A DNA stretch of 64,000 nucleotides from Parazoarcus communis (GCF_003111645.1 NZ_CP022187.1:2728001-2792000); one strand, 5' to 3'. Positions 37,988-47,650 are shown, counted from the stretch's first letter. The notes: generated by a model not told the origin, from the sequence alone. Numbers and translations: made by a program.

Positions 37988-39270
37988 TGCATCGCCTCCA
38001 CCAGCATGGCGCCACCCTGTCCGCCACCGATGCAGATGCTGGCCATGCCGCGGCGCCCCCCGGTGCGACGCAGTACCTGCAGCAGATGCAGCACAATGCG
38101 CGCGCCGCTCGCCCCCACCGGATGGCCCTGCGCGACCGCGCCGCCATCGATGTTGAGCCGTGCCAGATCGGGCGCGCCCGGCGCTGCCTCGATGCCGAAG
38201 TGCTCGTTGAAATAGGCGTCATCGCCGAACGCACGCAGACAGGCAATGACCTGCGCGGCGAAAGCCTCGTTGAGCTCCCACGCATCGAGATGGGTCGGGC
38301 GCAAACCATGACGATCGAGGATGGGCTGAGCTGCATGCACCGGCCCCAGGCCCATCTGCTCGGGCGCCAGCGCCGCCCATTCGCTGTCGATGATGCGCCC
38401 CATCGGCTGCAGCCCGAAGCGCTCGACCGCCTCGGCCGAGGCCAGCACCAGCCAGGCCGCGCCATCGGTGATCTGCGAACTGTTGCCGGCAGTCACCTGA
38501 CCATAGCGCTTGTCGAAGAACGGCTTGAGCTTTGCCAGCGCGGCCATCGACGCATCCCGGCGCAGGCCGTCATCGGCCTTGTACACCGTGCCGTCACGAT
38601 CGATCAGCGGCACGATCTCGGCATCGAAATGGCCGGCATCCTGCGCCAGCGCGACGCGCTGGTGGCTCTCCACCGCAAACGCGTCCATCTCGTCACGCGT
38701 GATGCCGAACTTCCACGCCAGATTCTCGGCGGTCTGCCCCATCAGCTGGCCCACCACCGGATCGGTCAGGCCTTTCATGATGCCGATCACCGGGGCGAGA
38801 TTGCCAAGGCGGAACTTCCGTGCGACGGCAAAGCGCTCGCCGAGTGACCTCGCCGCGTACCAGGACGACAGCCAGCGCACCATCGCATCCGACAGCAGCA
38901 GCGGCGCACGCGACAGCGCATCCACGCCACCGGCGAGCACCAGATGCGAACGCCCGGCCTGGATATTGACCATCGCAGAATCGATTGCCTGCATGCCACT
39001 GGCGCAGTTGCGCATCACCGTCCATCCCGGCACCTTCAGCCCGCACCCCATGCGCAGCGCCACCACGCGGCCAATATTCACCTCGTCCGGCGCCGGACTG
39101 GCACAGCCCAGGATGACCTCGTTCAGCTGGTCAGGTGCAAAGGGCTGACGCGCCAGCAGGGCGCTGCCGGCGGCAGTTGCCAGGTCGGACGCGGCGAACG
39201 GCCCCGGTGTGTTGCGCGACTTGAGAAAGGGCGTGCGCGCACCGTCAATGATGAATACCTCTCGACTCAC
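37984..39270 (-). CDS. acetyl-CoA C-acyltransferase (FadI-like thiolase)
   Basis: Beta-ketothiolase partner of the 669-aa enzyme. The 428-aa product has the nucleophile in MRNCASGMQAIDSAM near residue 89, catalytic His in GGAVAQGHPVGASGAR near 380 and the second Cys in CIGGGQGGAM near 415. The start is a GTG overlapping the fadE stop by 4 nt. It is paralogous to the thiolase at 29973-31172, so the locus has two complete thiolase/multifunctional-enzyme pairs. Confidence 0.94.
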   Translation of the reverse strand: MSREVFIIDGARTPFLKSRNTPGPFAASDLATAAGSALLARQPFAPDQLNEVILGCASPAPDEVNIGRVVALRMGCGLKVPGWTVMRNCASGMQAIDSAMVNIQAGRSHLVLAGGVDALSRAPLLLSDAMVRWLSSWYAARSLGERFAVARKFRLGNLAPVIGIMKGLTDPVVGQLMGQTAENLAWKFGITRDEMDAFAVESHQRVALAQDAGHFDAEIVPLIDRDGTVYKADDGLRRDASMAALAKLKPFFDKRYGQVTAGNSSQITDGAAWLVLASAEAVERFGLQPMGRIIDSEWAALAPEQMGLGPVHAAQPILDRHGLRPTHLDAWELNEAFAAQVIACLRAFGDDAYFNEHFGIEAAPGAPDLARLNIDGGAVAQGHPVGASGARIVLHLLQVLRRTGGRRGMASICIGGGQGGAMLVEAMQ

Positions 39271-41741
39271 GCGGCCTCCTTGAGCACTGGCGTGTCACAC
39301 AAGGCGGCACGCAGTCCGAAATCAAAGGGAAAGTCATCGACCCGGATCACCTTGTCGCGCAGCTCGCCACGGCGCTGCAGCAGGGCATATTCCTCCGCAC
39401 TGATCACACCGGCTTCACGCGCGCGCTGCCACAAGGCATCCACCCCGCCACCCACCAGCAGTCCGGGCTTGAAGCTGCCCGAGCGCAACGCCTGCTTCAC
39501 CTTGGCATCGACCGGCTCGGCCTGAACCGTCGCCAGCAGCGCGGCTTCGAGCGCGCCCACCGGTTCCTCGAGATCGGTCGGCAGATAGACGTCAGCGGTC
39601 AGGCGGTCGCGGGTGGCACACGGCTCGATCATCGACTGCGCCACTTCATGGCCCAGGCGGTCGGACGGCACCACGTAGGGACGGCCGAGCGGGAACACCA
39701 CCAGTCTGCGCAGCAGCGTGGCAGCAATACGGTTGGGGAAGTTCGCGATCACGCCTTCGAAGGCATTCTGCGCGCGGAACATGCAGTCCCAGATCGCCCA
39801 GTGCATCAGCGGTGCATCGGCCTGCTGCCGACCTTCGGCCTCGAAGCGCTTGAGCGTGGCCGACGCCAGGTACATCAGCGACAGGATGTCGCCCAGGCGC
39901 GCGGACAGTTTTTCCTTGCGCTTGAGCGCGCCGCCCATGGTGCCCATGGACAGATCGGAGATGAAGGCGAAAGCGGCCGAGAAGCGCGTGAGCTGCTGAT
40001 AGTAGCGACGCGTCTCGGGTGCGACGTCAGCATCGATCCTGACGAAATGCGACCCGGTAAGCCCCATTACCAGCGCCCGTGCGCCATTGGTGACCGTGTA
40101 GGCAACGTGCGACCACAAGGCCTTGTCGAAGGCATCGAGATCACCCTTCTGCGCCGCCTTCATCTCGTCCATCACATGCGGATGGCAGCGCACCGCGCCC
40201 TGGCCGAACAGGATCAGGCTGCGGGTCAGGATGTTCGCCCCTTCCACCGTGATGCCGACCGGAATCTGCTGATAGGCGCGCCCGAGGAAGTTCTGCGGCC
40301 CGAGACAGATGCCCTTGCCGCCGATCACATCCATGCCGTCATTGACCGTCTGCCGTGCACGCTCGGTAACGTGATACTTGACGATGGCCGACACCACCGA
40401 GGGCTTCTCGCCGAGATCGATCGCCCCTGCGGTCATGATGCGGGTCGCGTCGCTCAGATAGGTGTTGGCACCAATCCGGGTGAGCGCTTCCTCCACCCCC
40501 TCGAAGCGGCCGATCGCGGTCTTGAACTGATAGCGCACCCGGGCATAGGCGCCGACGGCACGCGCGGTGAGCTTCTGCATCCCGGTATTGGAGCCCGGCA
40601 GCGAGATGCTGCGGCCGGCAGCCAGGCACTCCATCAGCATGCGCCAGCCCTGCCCCGCCATCGCCGGGCCGCCGATGATGAACTCCAGTGGCATGAAGAC
40701 ATCCTTGCCGCGAATCGGCCCGTTCATCCACACCGCGTTGAGCGGGAAGTGACGGCGGCCGATATCCACCCCCGGATGATCATGCGGCACCAGCGCGCAG
40801 GTGATGCCGAGATCGGCCTCCTCGCCCAGCAGGTGTTCGGGGTCGTACAGGCGGAAGGCCAGGCCGAACACGGTGCACACTGGCGCCAGCGTGATGTAGC
40901 GCTTGTCGAAGGACACCCGCATGCCGAGCACTTCCTCGCCTTGCCACATGCCCTTGCACACCACGCCGGCATCGGGGATGGACGCAGCGTCCGACCCCGC
41001 CCACGGGCTGGTCAGTGCAAACGCCGGGATCTCCTTGCCCTGCGCCAGACGCGGCAGATAATGGGCCTTCTGTTCTTCGGTGCCGTAGTGGAGCAGCAGT
41101 TCGGCGGGGCCGAGCGAGTTGGGCACCATCACCGTCACCGCCGGCGTCGACGAGCGCGTCGACAGCTTGGTGACCACCTGAGAGTGCGCAAAGGCCGAGA
41201 AGCCCTTGCCGCCGAATTCCTTGGGAATGATCATGCCGAGGAAGCCCGCGGACCGGATGTACGCCCAGGCCTCGGCGGGCATGTCCTGCTGCTGCGTCAC
41301 ATCCCAGTCCTTGATCAGCCGGCACAGCTCCTCGGTTTCGTTGTCGAGGAAGGCCTGCTCCTCGTCGCTGAGCCTGGGCCACGGATAGGCTGCAAGCTTC
41401 TTCCAGTCCGGGTCGCCGGCGAACAGATCGCCCTCCCACCATACCGTGCCCGCCTCAAGCGCATCGCGCTCGGTCTGCGACATCGACGGCAGTGCGCGGC
41501 GGAAGGCCTTGAAGATCGGCGCCGTCACGAAGTCGCGCCGCAACGCGCGGCTGAGGAAAACGCCCATGACTGCGGCAAATGCCAGCATCACGAGCAGGGC
41601 CGTCCAGAACGACCATCCCGCCACCGCGGCAAAGCCTGCGATCCACGCCAGACCAACCCCCAGCCAGGCAAAAAGTGGCGCTCGCCCGTAGGCGAGCGCA
41701 CCAGCCAAGGGAGGGAGGGAAAACAGAATCAGCCAGATCAT
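39267..41741 (-). CDS. fadE: acyl-CoA dehydrogenase FadE
   Basis: First step of beta-oxidation, FAD-dependent and of the large FadE type. The 824-aa product has two N-terminal membrane segments (residues 2-60), a dehydrogenase core (LGMIIPKEFGGKGFSAFAHSQVVTKLSTRS, FALTSPWAGSDAASIPD, YQQIPVGITVEGANILTRSL) and a long C-terminal DUF1974-type region. The ATG at 41741 is preceded by AAGGAG; a TTG one codon earlier is less likely. It lies 66 nt downstream of the TetR regulator gene on the same strand. Confidence 0.95.
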   Translation of the reverse strand: MIWLILFSLPPLAGALAYGRAPLFAWLGVGLAWIAGFAAVAGWSFWTALLVMLAFAAVMGVFLSRALRRDFVTAPIFKAFRRALPSMSQTERDALEAGTVWWEGDLFAGDPDWKKLAAYPWPRLSDEEQAFLDNETEELCRLIKDWDVTQQQDMPAEAWAYIRSAGFLGMIIPKEFGGKGFSAFAHSQVVTKLSTRSSTPAVTVMVPNSLGPAELLLHYGTEEQKAHYLPRLAQGKEIPAFALTSPWAGSDAASIPDAGVVCKGMWQGEEVLGMRVSFDKRYITLAPVCTVFGLAFRLYDPEHLLGEEADLGITCALVPHDHPGVDIGRRHFPLNAVWMNGPIRGKDVFMPLEFIIGGPAMAGQGWRMLMECLAAGRSISLPGSNTGMQKLTARAVGAYARVRYQFKTAIGRFEGVEEALTRIGANTYLSDATRIMTAGAIDLGEKPSVVSAIVKYHVTERARQTVNDGMDVIGGKGICLGPQNFLGRAYQQIPVGITVEGANILTRSLILFGQGAVRCHPHVMDEMKAAQKGDLDAFDKALWSHVAYTVTNGARALVMGLTGSHFVRIDADVAPETRRYYQQLTRFSAAFAFISDLSMGTMGGALKRKEKLSARLGDILSLMYLASATLKRFEAEGRQQADAPLMHWAIWDCMFRAQNAFEGVIANFPNRIAATLLRRLVVFPLGRPYVVPSDRLGHEVAQSMIEPCATRDRLTADVYLPTDLEEPVGALEAALLATVQAEPVDAKVKQALRSGSFKPGLLVGGGVDALWQRAREAGVISAEEYALLQRRGELRDKVIRVDDFPFDFGLRAALCDTPVLKEAA

Positions 41742-41807
41742 CAAGGTCTCCTTTCACCGGCGATAGCAGTCTTGCTGCTGCGTTTCGCCATGGGGTTCAG
41801 TCATTCG

Positions 41808-42509
41808 TCAGGCAACGTCCGGGCCGGGTCGTTCATCGGGCTGAGCAAACTCCGGCAGCGGTGCACGCAGGCCACCCAGCAGGAAAGACATCAGCCGCGG
41901 CATCAGCCGCTGTGGGTCGGCATCGTCGAAGGTGCCAGCAAAAAGCTGCAGCGCATCGGTGCCGGCAATCGCGTACGACATCGCCCCCATCATGAAATGG
42001 AAGCGCCACAGGATTTCCTCCCGTGGCACACCGGGCAGCGAGCGATACAGCGCACCGAGGAAGCGCTCGAGCACTTCCGCGTACTCCTCGGCGAGGAACT
42101 GGCGCACAAATGCATTCGGCTCGGCATAGGTTCGCCCGAGCAGGCGCATGAAGGTGTTTCCGCCATGCACGGTATCGGCCGCAAGCTCGAGCGAGGTGCC
42201 GAAGAAGGCCTCGACGATCTGACTTGGCTTGGGCTGCCCCTGTGCAGCCGCCTCGACCCGATCGAGTGCAGCAAGGCGCTGGCGATTGAGTTCCGTGAGG
42301 CGGCGACGGAACACCTCCTGGATCAGCGCATCCTTGGTACCGAAGTGATAATTGACCGCAGCAAGGTTGGCGCCCGCCTGGCTGGTGATCATGCGCATCG
42401 ATGTCGCCTCGAGGCCATGCTCGACAAACAGGGCCTCCGCCGCATCAAGAATGCGGTCGCGGGTTTCCGGAGCGGGCGAACGGCTGTCTGCTGTGGTCAC
42501 TTGAAACAT
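41808..42509 (-). CDS. psrA: PsrA-like TetR-family regulator of fatty acid oxidation
   Basis: The 233-aa protein has an N-terminal TetR HTH (RILDAAEALFVEHGLEATSMRMITSQAGANLAAVNYHFGTKDALIQEVF). Its C-terminal region, with TFMRLLGRTYAE and WRFHFMMGAMSYAIAGTDAL, closely resembles Pseudomonas PsrA, a long-chain acyl-CoA/fatty-acid-responsive repressor. It heads the fadE-thiolase-ECH/HAD-thioesterase unit. The start codon lies inside a nested palindrome that also covers its promoter, pointing to autorepression. No Shine-Dalgarno sequence is visible, so the leader is very short. Confidence 0.85.
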   Translation of the reverse strand: MFQVTTADSRSPAPETRDRILDAAEALFVEHGLEATSMRMITSQAGANLAAVNYHFGTKDALIQEVFRRRLTELNRQRLAALDRVEAAAQGQPKPSQIVEAFFGTSLELAADTVHGGNTFMRLLGRTYAEPNAFVRQFLAEEYAEVLERFLGALYRSLPGVPREEILWRFHFMMGAMSYAIAGTDALQLFAGTFDDADPQRLMPRLMSFLLGGLRAPLPEFAQPDERPGPDVA

Positions 42510-42543
42510 CCGATTAAAACAGTTGTTTTAATCATACGTTTCA
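42502..42543. promoter_or_regulatory. nested PsrA-type operator
   Basis: The inner perfect palindrome has half-site GATTAAAACA (42512-42521) and its complement (42524-42533) around GT, containing AAAC-N4-GTTT as in known PsrA sites. Outer half-sites TGAAAC (42502) and GTTTCA (42538) lie at symmetric 4-nt spacings. The block covers the -10 element and the psrA start codon. Confidence 0.7.
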
Positions 42544-42558
42544 CTGATGGCATGTCAA
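42531..42558 (-). promoter_or_regulatory. predicted sigma-70 promoter of psrA-fadE
   Basis: Minus-strand TTGACA (42558-42553, perfect) and TATGAT (42536-42531, five of six) are 16 nt apart. The predicted start of transcription is near 42524, only about 15 nt ahead of the psrA ATG. Confidence 0.7.
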
Positions 42559-42738
42559 GCGATATTTATGGGAGGCTCAATTCCGGGATTGCGCTTCGAC
42601 TGAAGCTGCGGGACCGCCCGCAAGCGCGGCGCACGTGCGCCGCGGCTCTCCATCGGTGACGTCTTGTCGGGTATCAAGGCAGTTGTTCCGCCACCGATTA
42701 ACATGAGTCACCCGACCGCCCTGCATGCTGGACACGAG

Positions 42739-42963
42739 ATGGCCAAGCGATTCCCATTGCAACCTAAGCACCCCGAGCGCATCTGCTGGGGCTGCGACAA
42801 GTATTGCGCTGCGAATGAGTTGCGCTGTGGAAACGGCGCGGGGAGGACGCTTCACCCGTCCGAAATGCTCGGAGACGACTGGTTCGATTACGGCGACTGG
42901 GGCATCGAGGATGCGGAGGACCCGACGGCTGGCGACAGCGACAACGGAAAAGGCGCCCCGTAA
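42739..42963 (+). CDS. DUF3079-family small protein
   Basis: The 74-aa product starts MAKRFPLQPKHPERICWGCD and contains four Cys (CWGCDKYC and LRCGNG) and the conserved HPSEMLGDDW, all hallmarks of DUF3079, a small probably metal-binding family of unknown function. An in-frame ATG at 42703 would add 12 residues; neither start has a strong ribosome-binding site. The C-terminal acidic tail (YGDWGIEDAEDPTAGDSDN) is not conserved-looking. Divergent from psrA. Confidence 0.8.
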   Translation: MAKRFPLQPKHPERICWGCDKYCAANELRCGNGAGRTLHPSEMLGDDWFDYGDWGIEDAEDPTAGDSDNGKGAP

Positions 42964-42998
42964 AAAGAAAAAAGCCCGGACGCTTTCGGGCCCGGGCT
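42962..42998 (-). terminator. rho-independent terminator
   Basis: AGCCCGG and CCGGGCT pair around a 12-nt loop and on the minus strand are followed by TTTTTCTTTTT. It faces transcripts arriving from the minus-strand gene ending at 43193. The 229 nt between hold no gene I can support. Confidence 0.75.
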
Positions 42999-43192
42999 GA
43001 AATCCACATCTTGGAGGAGAGTGGAGGAGACAGCTGCAGAATAGCCAAAATCATGCTGCACTGCAACAAGCGTTGAGATGATTGTGTTCATCCACCAATA
43101 ACGCCTCCTGATCTCACCCTCCCCGCCTGCCAATTGCGGTCGTTTCAGTCAGGGCGCTCAACATCGTTAGCGGTATCCGGCGTCCGTGCCGA

Positions 43193-43735
43193 TCACTGCG
43201 CGGGCGCGGCATTGAAGTGATACCGCGCTGCGAGTTCATTGCCCGCAACGCGGGTGAGCGGCATGCCGCGCCAGAACACCCCTCCTTTTCCGGCCATCAC
43301 GCCCAGCAAGGCTTCGTCGTCTGCCACGCCGCCATTCGCCAGACGACAGCCCGCGAGAAAAGCGGGAAGATCGCGGTCGCTCAGCAAGCCAAGACCGACT
43401 GCCGTTGCCAGCAGGACATTGCCCTCATCGTCGAGATGGACCGCCTCGACTTCACCGACAAGGCGGCCGGTATGCGTGTGCAGCGTGCCATCCGCATCCA
43501 GCCGCATGACCCAGGGCGTGTAGTCGAGCGTGACGAAGACCTTCTGCGGACCGTTGTTGACCAGCCAGTTGCCGTGCTCATCCGCTTCGTAGTTGGCACT
43601 GATGAAGCCGCTCAGCCCGGGATGGACGACCGGCTCACCGCGCAGTCGCCACACCCCGCGACGATCGAGTGACAGCCAGCCGTAGCAGGCGGGAACAACA
43701 GGCCATTCGGGCGGAAGGTCGGTCTGTGCTGGCAT
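43193..43735 (-). CDS. conserved hypothetical protein
   Basis: A 180-aa soluble protein starting MPAQTDLPPEWPVVPACYGW, with GGAGC seven nt upstream of the ATG at 43735. It looks like a beta-rich protein: RGVWRLRGEPVVHPGLSGFI, NYEADEHGNWLVNNGPQKVFVTLDY, TPWVMRLDADGTLHTHTGR. It ends with a helical part (LPAFLAGCRLANGG) and KGGVFWRGMPLTRV. I recognise it as a conserved proteobacterial type but cannot name the family with confidence. No signal peptide. It is transcribed apart from its neighbours. Confidence 0.75.
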   Translation of the reverse strand: MPAQTDLPPEWPVVPACYGWLSLDRRGVWRLRGEPVVHPGLSGFISANYEADEHGNWLVNNGPQKVFVTLDYTPWVMRLDADGTLHTHTGRLVGEVEAVHLDDEGNVLLATAVGLGLLSDRDLPAFLAGCRLANGGVADDEALLGVMAGKGGVFWRGMPLTRVAGNELAARYHFNAAPAQ

Positions 43736-43858
43736 CAGTGCTCCGTTCGCGTTTGCATGTGGGGGCGATCTCGTCATTGATCGCGCTGAGATGTCCGGCA
43801 GTCGCCGAGCGTCCTGCCGGGCACATTGTCCCACGTTGAACGGCGTGCCTGCGCCCAC

Positions 43859-44617
43859 TCAGCGCGGCAGAAAGCGCAGATCCCCGAAGCGCGTCACCAC
43901 CGCCTCGCCGGTGTTGTCGGTATCGGCGCTGACGGCGATACCGACAACGCGCGGCGCCTCGTCCCCGAAGACCGCTCGGAAGTCGGCGGCCAGATCGCGC
44001 TCGACCTCGCGCCACTGCCCGGCCTGCCCGCCACCGCTGTCGACCACGATCATCTGTACCCGGTCGGTGTAGGGGTTCGGACCTGTTTCACCGGGTTTCT
44101 GGGCCGTACCCCAGACATAGGCGATCGCGGCCGTCGGCAGTTCGGCGCCATACAGGGTACGCCCGAGCGACATCTTGACGCGGTCGCCCAGCGACAGCCT
44201 CTCCACCGGGTAGTCGAACAGCACATAGACTCGCGCAGCATAGTCATCACCCGATTTGCGTGAGAAATCAGACCCGGTGAGCGCCCGCGACACCTTCCAG
44301 CGCCACTGCAGCCGCGGCGACTGCGCGGGATCGATCGCCAGCGCATGCGTCAGCGTGGATGCGGCGGCATCCGAGCGCACCTCGAGTACGGTGCGTCCGG
44401 CATCTGCCACGAGTTCGAAGGTGTTCTGGCGTTCCACACCAGGCAGGGACTGCCGCAGCCAGGGCGCGGGCACCGGCGCGGCCGGCGTTGCGCCCGAAAA
44501 AGGCGAAACCTGCTGCGGCGGACGAAGCTCTGCCCCCGATGCGCCGGCAGCGAGACCAAGGCCGAGCACTAGCAGCACGGCACGAAAGCGGGATTGCGGC
44601 ATCAGACACGCGTACAT
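43859..44617 (-). CDS. DUF3047-family periplasmic protein
   Basis: The 252-aa product has a signal peptide (SRFRAVLLVLGLGLAAGASGA), a Pro-rich start and a DUF3047 beta-sandwich-like domain: TFELVADAGRTVLEVRSDAAAST, LQWRWKVSRALTGSDFSRKSGDDYAARVYVLFDY, AIAYVWGTAQKPG and VVGIAVSADTDNTGEAVVTRFGDLRF. Function unknown. The start at 44617 follows GGAGGA; the open frame continues upstream to 45250 without a plausible start or conserved sequence. It lies 173 nt after the GTPase gene. Confidence 0.8.
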   Translation of the reverse strand: MYACLMPQSRFRAVLLVLGLGLAAGASGAELRPPQQVSPFSGATPAAPVPAPWLRQSLPGVERQNTFELVADAGRTVLEVRSDAAASTLTHALAIDPAQSPRLQWRWKVSRALTGSDFSRKSGDDYAARVYVLFDYPVERLSLGDRVKMSLGRTLYGAELPTAAIAYVWGTAQKPGETGPNPYTDRVQMIVVDSGGGQAGQWREVERDLAADFRAVFGDEAPRVVGIAVSADTDNTGEAVVTRFGDLRFLPR

Positions 44618-44729
44618 CGGGAACGTCCTCCAGGTGCCCGGAATGCGCTGCAGCAGCGCAGCGTTCGCAGGCGGTTCTTCGAGCCCTTTGGTCGGCACAA
44701 AGCCCCGTTTGCTTACAGCGTCAGCGCCG

Positions 44730-44761
44730 GAAGGCCGCGAAAGCGCTGCGCTGAGGCCTTC
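44730..44761 (-). terminator. hairpin after the COG0523 GTPase gene
   Basis: GAAGGCC (44730-44736) and GGCCTTC (44755-44761) form a 7-bp stem with an 18-nt loop in the gap between the GTPase and DUF3047 genes; no U-tract. Confidence 0.3.
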
Positions 44762-44790
44762 GCCAACGCTGCCGGGCGCTCGCCGGCGAC

Positions 44791-45948
44791 TCAAGCCGCA
44801 GTGCGAGGCTCCGGCTCGGCCGCAATACCGCCGATGCTGAACAGCATGTCGGCCACGTCGTCCCGCCCGAGGTCGCGCACGATGAACACCAGCCGGCTCT
44901 TGCGGTCGTTGCAGGGCGGCGTATCCGGCCAGGCCGCCAGGCTGGTGGGCGGATAAACCGAATGTTGCACGCACTGCAGGATGCGGGGTTGCGGATCGCC
45001 GACGACGTTGAGCATGCCCTTGATACGCAGAATGCGCTCGCCATACACCTGCAGCAGCAAGCCGAGCGCATCGGAAAAGCTGAACCAGCTGAGTGGCTCG
45101 GCAAAGCACAGCACGAAACTGCTTACACCCGCATCGTGGCGCGGTATCGCAGGCGCAGTGGCGACGCGCCCCGGTTTGCGCCATGCAGCGGGCCCTGAAG
45201 TAGCGGGCGCAAGGGCGCGCTGGCGCTGCACGCGCTCTTCGCCCAGCCATGCGGCGACATCCGGCGCCTTGCCGCTGGCGTCATACAGGCCACAGCCGAA
45301 CACCACATCGGGCGCGACAACACCGCCCGACACGGAAACCTGCTGCGCCCCCGGGTTGAGCACCGACAATCGGGCTGCCACCTCTGCCCGCACAGCCTCG
45401 TCTGCCAGATCCGTCTTGGTCAGCAGCAGGCGGTCGGCCATCGCCACCTGACGCACGGCCTCGCGGTGCGCGCCGAGCTGCGCCAGCGCATGCGTGACGT
45501 CGACCGCGGTGATCACCCCGTCACAGCGGTAACGCTCGGCGATGAAGGGCTCTTCCATGAGGGTATGCACAACCGGCACCGGATCGGCCAGGCCGGTGGT
45601 CTCGATCAGCACCCGCCGCACTGGCGGGATCTCCTTGCGCAGGGCACGCATGAAGATGCCCTTGAGCGCCTTCACCAGATCGCCCTGCACGCTGCAGCAG
45701 ATGCAGCCCGAGTCGAGCAGGACGATGGATTCGTCGACCTTCTCCACCAGATGATGATCGACGCCAATCTCGCCAAACTCGTTGATCAGCACCGCGGCAC
45801 CGTCCATCTCGGGCTGGCGCAGCAGGTGGTTGAGCAAGGTGGTCTTGCCTGCACCGAGAAAGCCGGTGAGCACGGTCACCGGTATCCGGCGGTCGCCAGT
45901 GTCACTCGGGTCAGCAGCCGGTACGCTCGCACTTTGGGAGTTCATCAT
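44791..45948 (-). CDS. CobW/COG0523-family GTPase (putative metallochaperone)
   Basis: G3E-family P-loop GTPase of 385 aa: Walker [12 protein letters not shown] near residue 29, [11 protein letters not shown] near 60, the metal-binding CICC motif near 85, [12 protein letters not shown] near 117 and the NKxD-like TKTDLAD near 180. A CobW C-terminal domain follows ([14 protein letters not shown]). Family members deliver Zn or Co to client enzymes or insert cobalt. No B12 or Zur-type neighbours are visible, so the metal cannot be inferred. Two adjacent ATGs at 45948/45945 are possible starts. Divergent from the GlcD-like gene. Confidence 0.9.
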   Translation of the reverse strand: MMNSQSASVPAADPSDTGDRRIPVTVLTGFLGAGKTTLLNHLLRQPEMDGAAVLINEFGEIGVDHHLVEKVDESIVLLDSGCICCSVQGDLVKALKGIFMRALRKEIPPVRRVLIETTGLADPVPVVHTLMEEPFIAERYRCDGVITAVDVTHALAQLGAHREAVRQVAMADRLLLTKTDLADEAVRAEVAARLSVLNPGAQQVSVSGGVVAPDVVFGCGLYDASGKAPDVAAWLGEERVQRQRALAPATSGPAAWRKPGRVATAPAIPRHDAGVSSFVLCFAEPLSWFSFSDALGLLLQVYGERILRIKGMLNVVGDPQPRILQCVQHSVYPPTSLAAWPDTPPCNDRKSRLVFIVRDLGRDDVADMLFSIGGIAAEPEPRTAA

Positions 45949-46099
45949 CAGAGTCGCCTGAATGGGGCCGTTATTTAAGCATCGATTCGGTCGCAGCACA
46001 GCACGCAAAGCCAGATCCGGCAGCTTCAGATCGGCCGTGAGGATTTGATTGAGGCGCACAAAAGCCGATAATCAGGGGCTGACTGTCAGCGAGACGAAC

Positions 46100-47503
46100 A
46101 TGAACGCGCCCCACACCTTTCGCAAGCCACTTCCGCAAGCCTTCATCGACACCCTGACCGAGCGCTTCGGCACCCGCTTCAGCACCTCCGAAGGCGTGCG
46201 CGCCCACCACGGCCACGACGAATCGCATTTCCCCGACGCCCTGCCCGACGCAGTGGTGTTTGCGCACAGCACCGAAGACGTCGTCGCCATCGTCGAGGCC
46301 TGTCGCGAGCACGCCGTGCCGATCATTCCCTTTGGCGTCGGCAGTTCGCTCGAAGGCCACATCCTCGCCATCCACGGCGGCATCTGCATCGACTTCTCGG
46401 AGATGAACCGCGTTCTCGCCATCAACACCGAAGACATGGACGTCCTCGTCCAGCCCGGCGTCACCCGCAAGCAGCTCAATGCCGAGCTTCACGGCACGGG
46501 CCTGTTCTTCCCCATCGATCCGGGCGCCGACGCCAGCATCGGCGGCATGGCCGCCACCCGCGCCTCGGGCACCAATGCCGTGCGCTACGGCACCATGCGC
46601 GAAAACGTGCTCGGCATGACCGCCGTCATGGCCGACGGTCGCGTGATCCGCACCGGGAGCCGCGCACGCAAGTCGTCCGCCGGCTACGACCTTACCCATC
46701 TGCTGGTTGGCTCCGAAGGCACGCTGGCGATCACCACCGAACTCACCGTGCGCCTGCATCCGCTGCCGGAAGCGGTGTCGGCGGCCACCTGCGCCTTCCC
46801 CGACATCGTCAGCGCCGTCAACACCGTGATCCAGACCATTCAGCTCGGGGTGCCGGTGGCGCGTATCGAACTGGTGGATGCCCTCACCGTGCAGGCGATC
46901 AACCGCTACAGCAAGACCACGCTGCACGAATCGCCGATGCTGTTCTTCGAATTCCACGGCTCACCGGCAAGCGTGGAGGAGCAGGCACAGACGGTGCAGG
47001 AAATCGCCAATGACAACGGCGGTCTCGCCTTCGACTGGGCCAGCCGTCCGGAAGACCGCACCCGCCTGTGGGCCGCCCGCCACGACGTGTATTTCGCCAG
47101 CCTGAACCTGCGCCCCGGCAGTCGCGGCGTAACCACCGACGTGTGCGTGCCGATCTCGAAGCTGGCCGAATGCATCGCCGGCACCCGCGACGACATCGAA
47201 GCCTCGGGCTTCATCGCCCCCATCGTCGGTCACGTCGGCGACGGCAATTTCCACACCATCATCCTTGTCGACCCGGCTGACGAGGTCGAAATCGCGCGTG
47301 CAGAGGCGCTCAACAACAAGATCGTGCAGCGCGCCCTCGCGCTCGGCGGCACCTGCACCGGCGAGCACGGCATCGGCATCGGCAAGCAGGCCTTCCTGCT
47401 CGAAGAGCACGGCAGCGCCGCCATCGACGCCATGCGCATGGTCAAGCAGGCGCTCGACCCCGACAACCTGCTCAACCCGGGCAAGATCCTGCCACCGGCC
47501 TGA
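46100..47503 (+). CDS. FAD-linked oxidase, D-lactate dehydrogenase/GlcD type
   Basis: A 467-aa FAD-binding PCMH oxidoreductase. FAD-domain motifs are PIIPFGVGSSLEGHI near residue 80, GVTRKQLNAELHGTGLFFPIDPGADASIGGM near 130 and LVGSEGTLAITTELTV near 215. The C-terminal domain has HVGDGNFHTII and TCTGEHGIGIGKQ, with metal-binding His. This pattern is shared by D-lactate dehydrogenase (cytochrome) and glycolate oxidase GlcD. No GlcE/GlcF partners follow, so D-2-hydroxyacid (D-lactate) oxidation is more likely. Confidence 0.9.
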   Translation: MNAPHTFRKPLPQAFIDTLTERFGTRFSTSEGVRAHHGHDESHFPDALPDAVVFAHSTEDVVAIVEACREHAVPIIPFGVGSSLEGHILAIHGGICIDFSEMNRVLAINTEDMDVLVQPGVTRKQLNAELHGTGLFFPIDPGADASIGGMAATRASGTNAVRYGTMRENVLGMTAVMADGRVIRTGSRARKSSAGYDLTHLLVGSEGTLAITTELTVRLHPLPEAVSAATCAFPDIVSAVNTVIQTIQLGVPVARIELVDALTVQAINRYSKTTLHESPMLFFEFHGSPASVEEQAQTVQEIANDNGGLAFDWASRPEDRTRLWAARHDVYFASLNLRPGSRGVTTDVCVPISKLAECIAGTRDDIEASGFIAPIVGHVGDGNFHTIILVDPADEVEIARAEALNNKIVQRALALGGTCTGEHGIGIGKQAFLLEEHGSAAIDAMRMVKQALDPDNLLNPGKILPPA

Positions 47504-47650
47504 ACTGCCTGGCCGGTTAGGGTATCCAAGGATTGAGTCGCCCATTGCGGGCGACTAACCTGAAGTCTCCTCCCCCCCATCCGCCCACAAGGCGGACGGG
47601 CGAAGTGAGGTGCAGTACTCCAGGAATACGATTTTTGGCGGGAGTCCCTC

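Noticed and set aside
39648-42659. 1003-codon open frame opposite fadE and psrA
   Set aside because: Antisense shadow of FadE and the TetR regulator, which have clear motifs in their own frames.
44618-45250. N-terminal extension of the DUF3047 gene
   Set aside because: It overlaps the GTPase gene on the same strand and would hide the signal peptide; a good ribosome-binding site lies at 44617.
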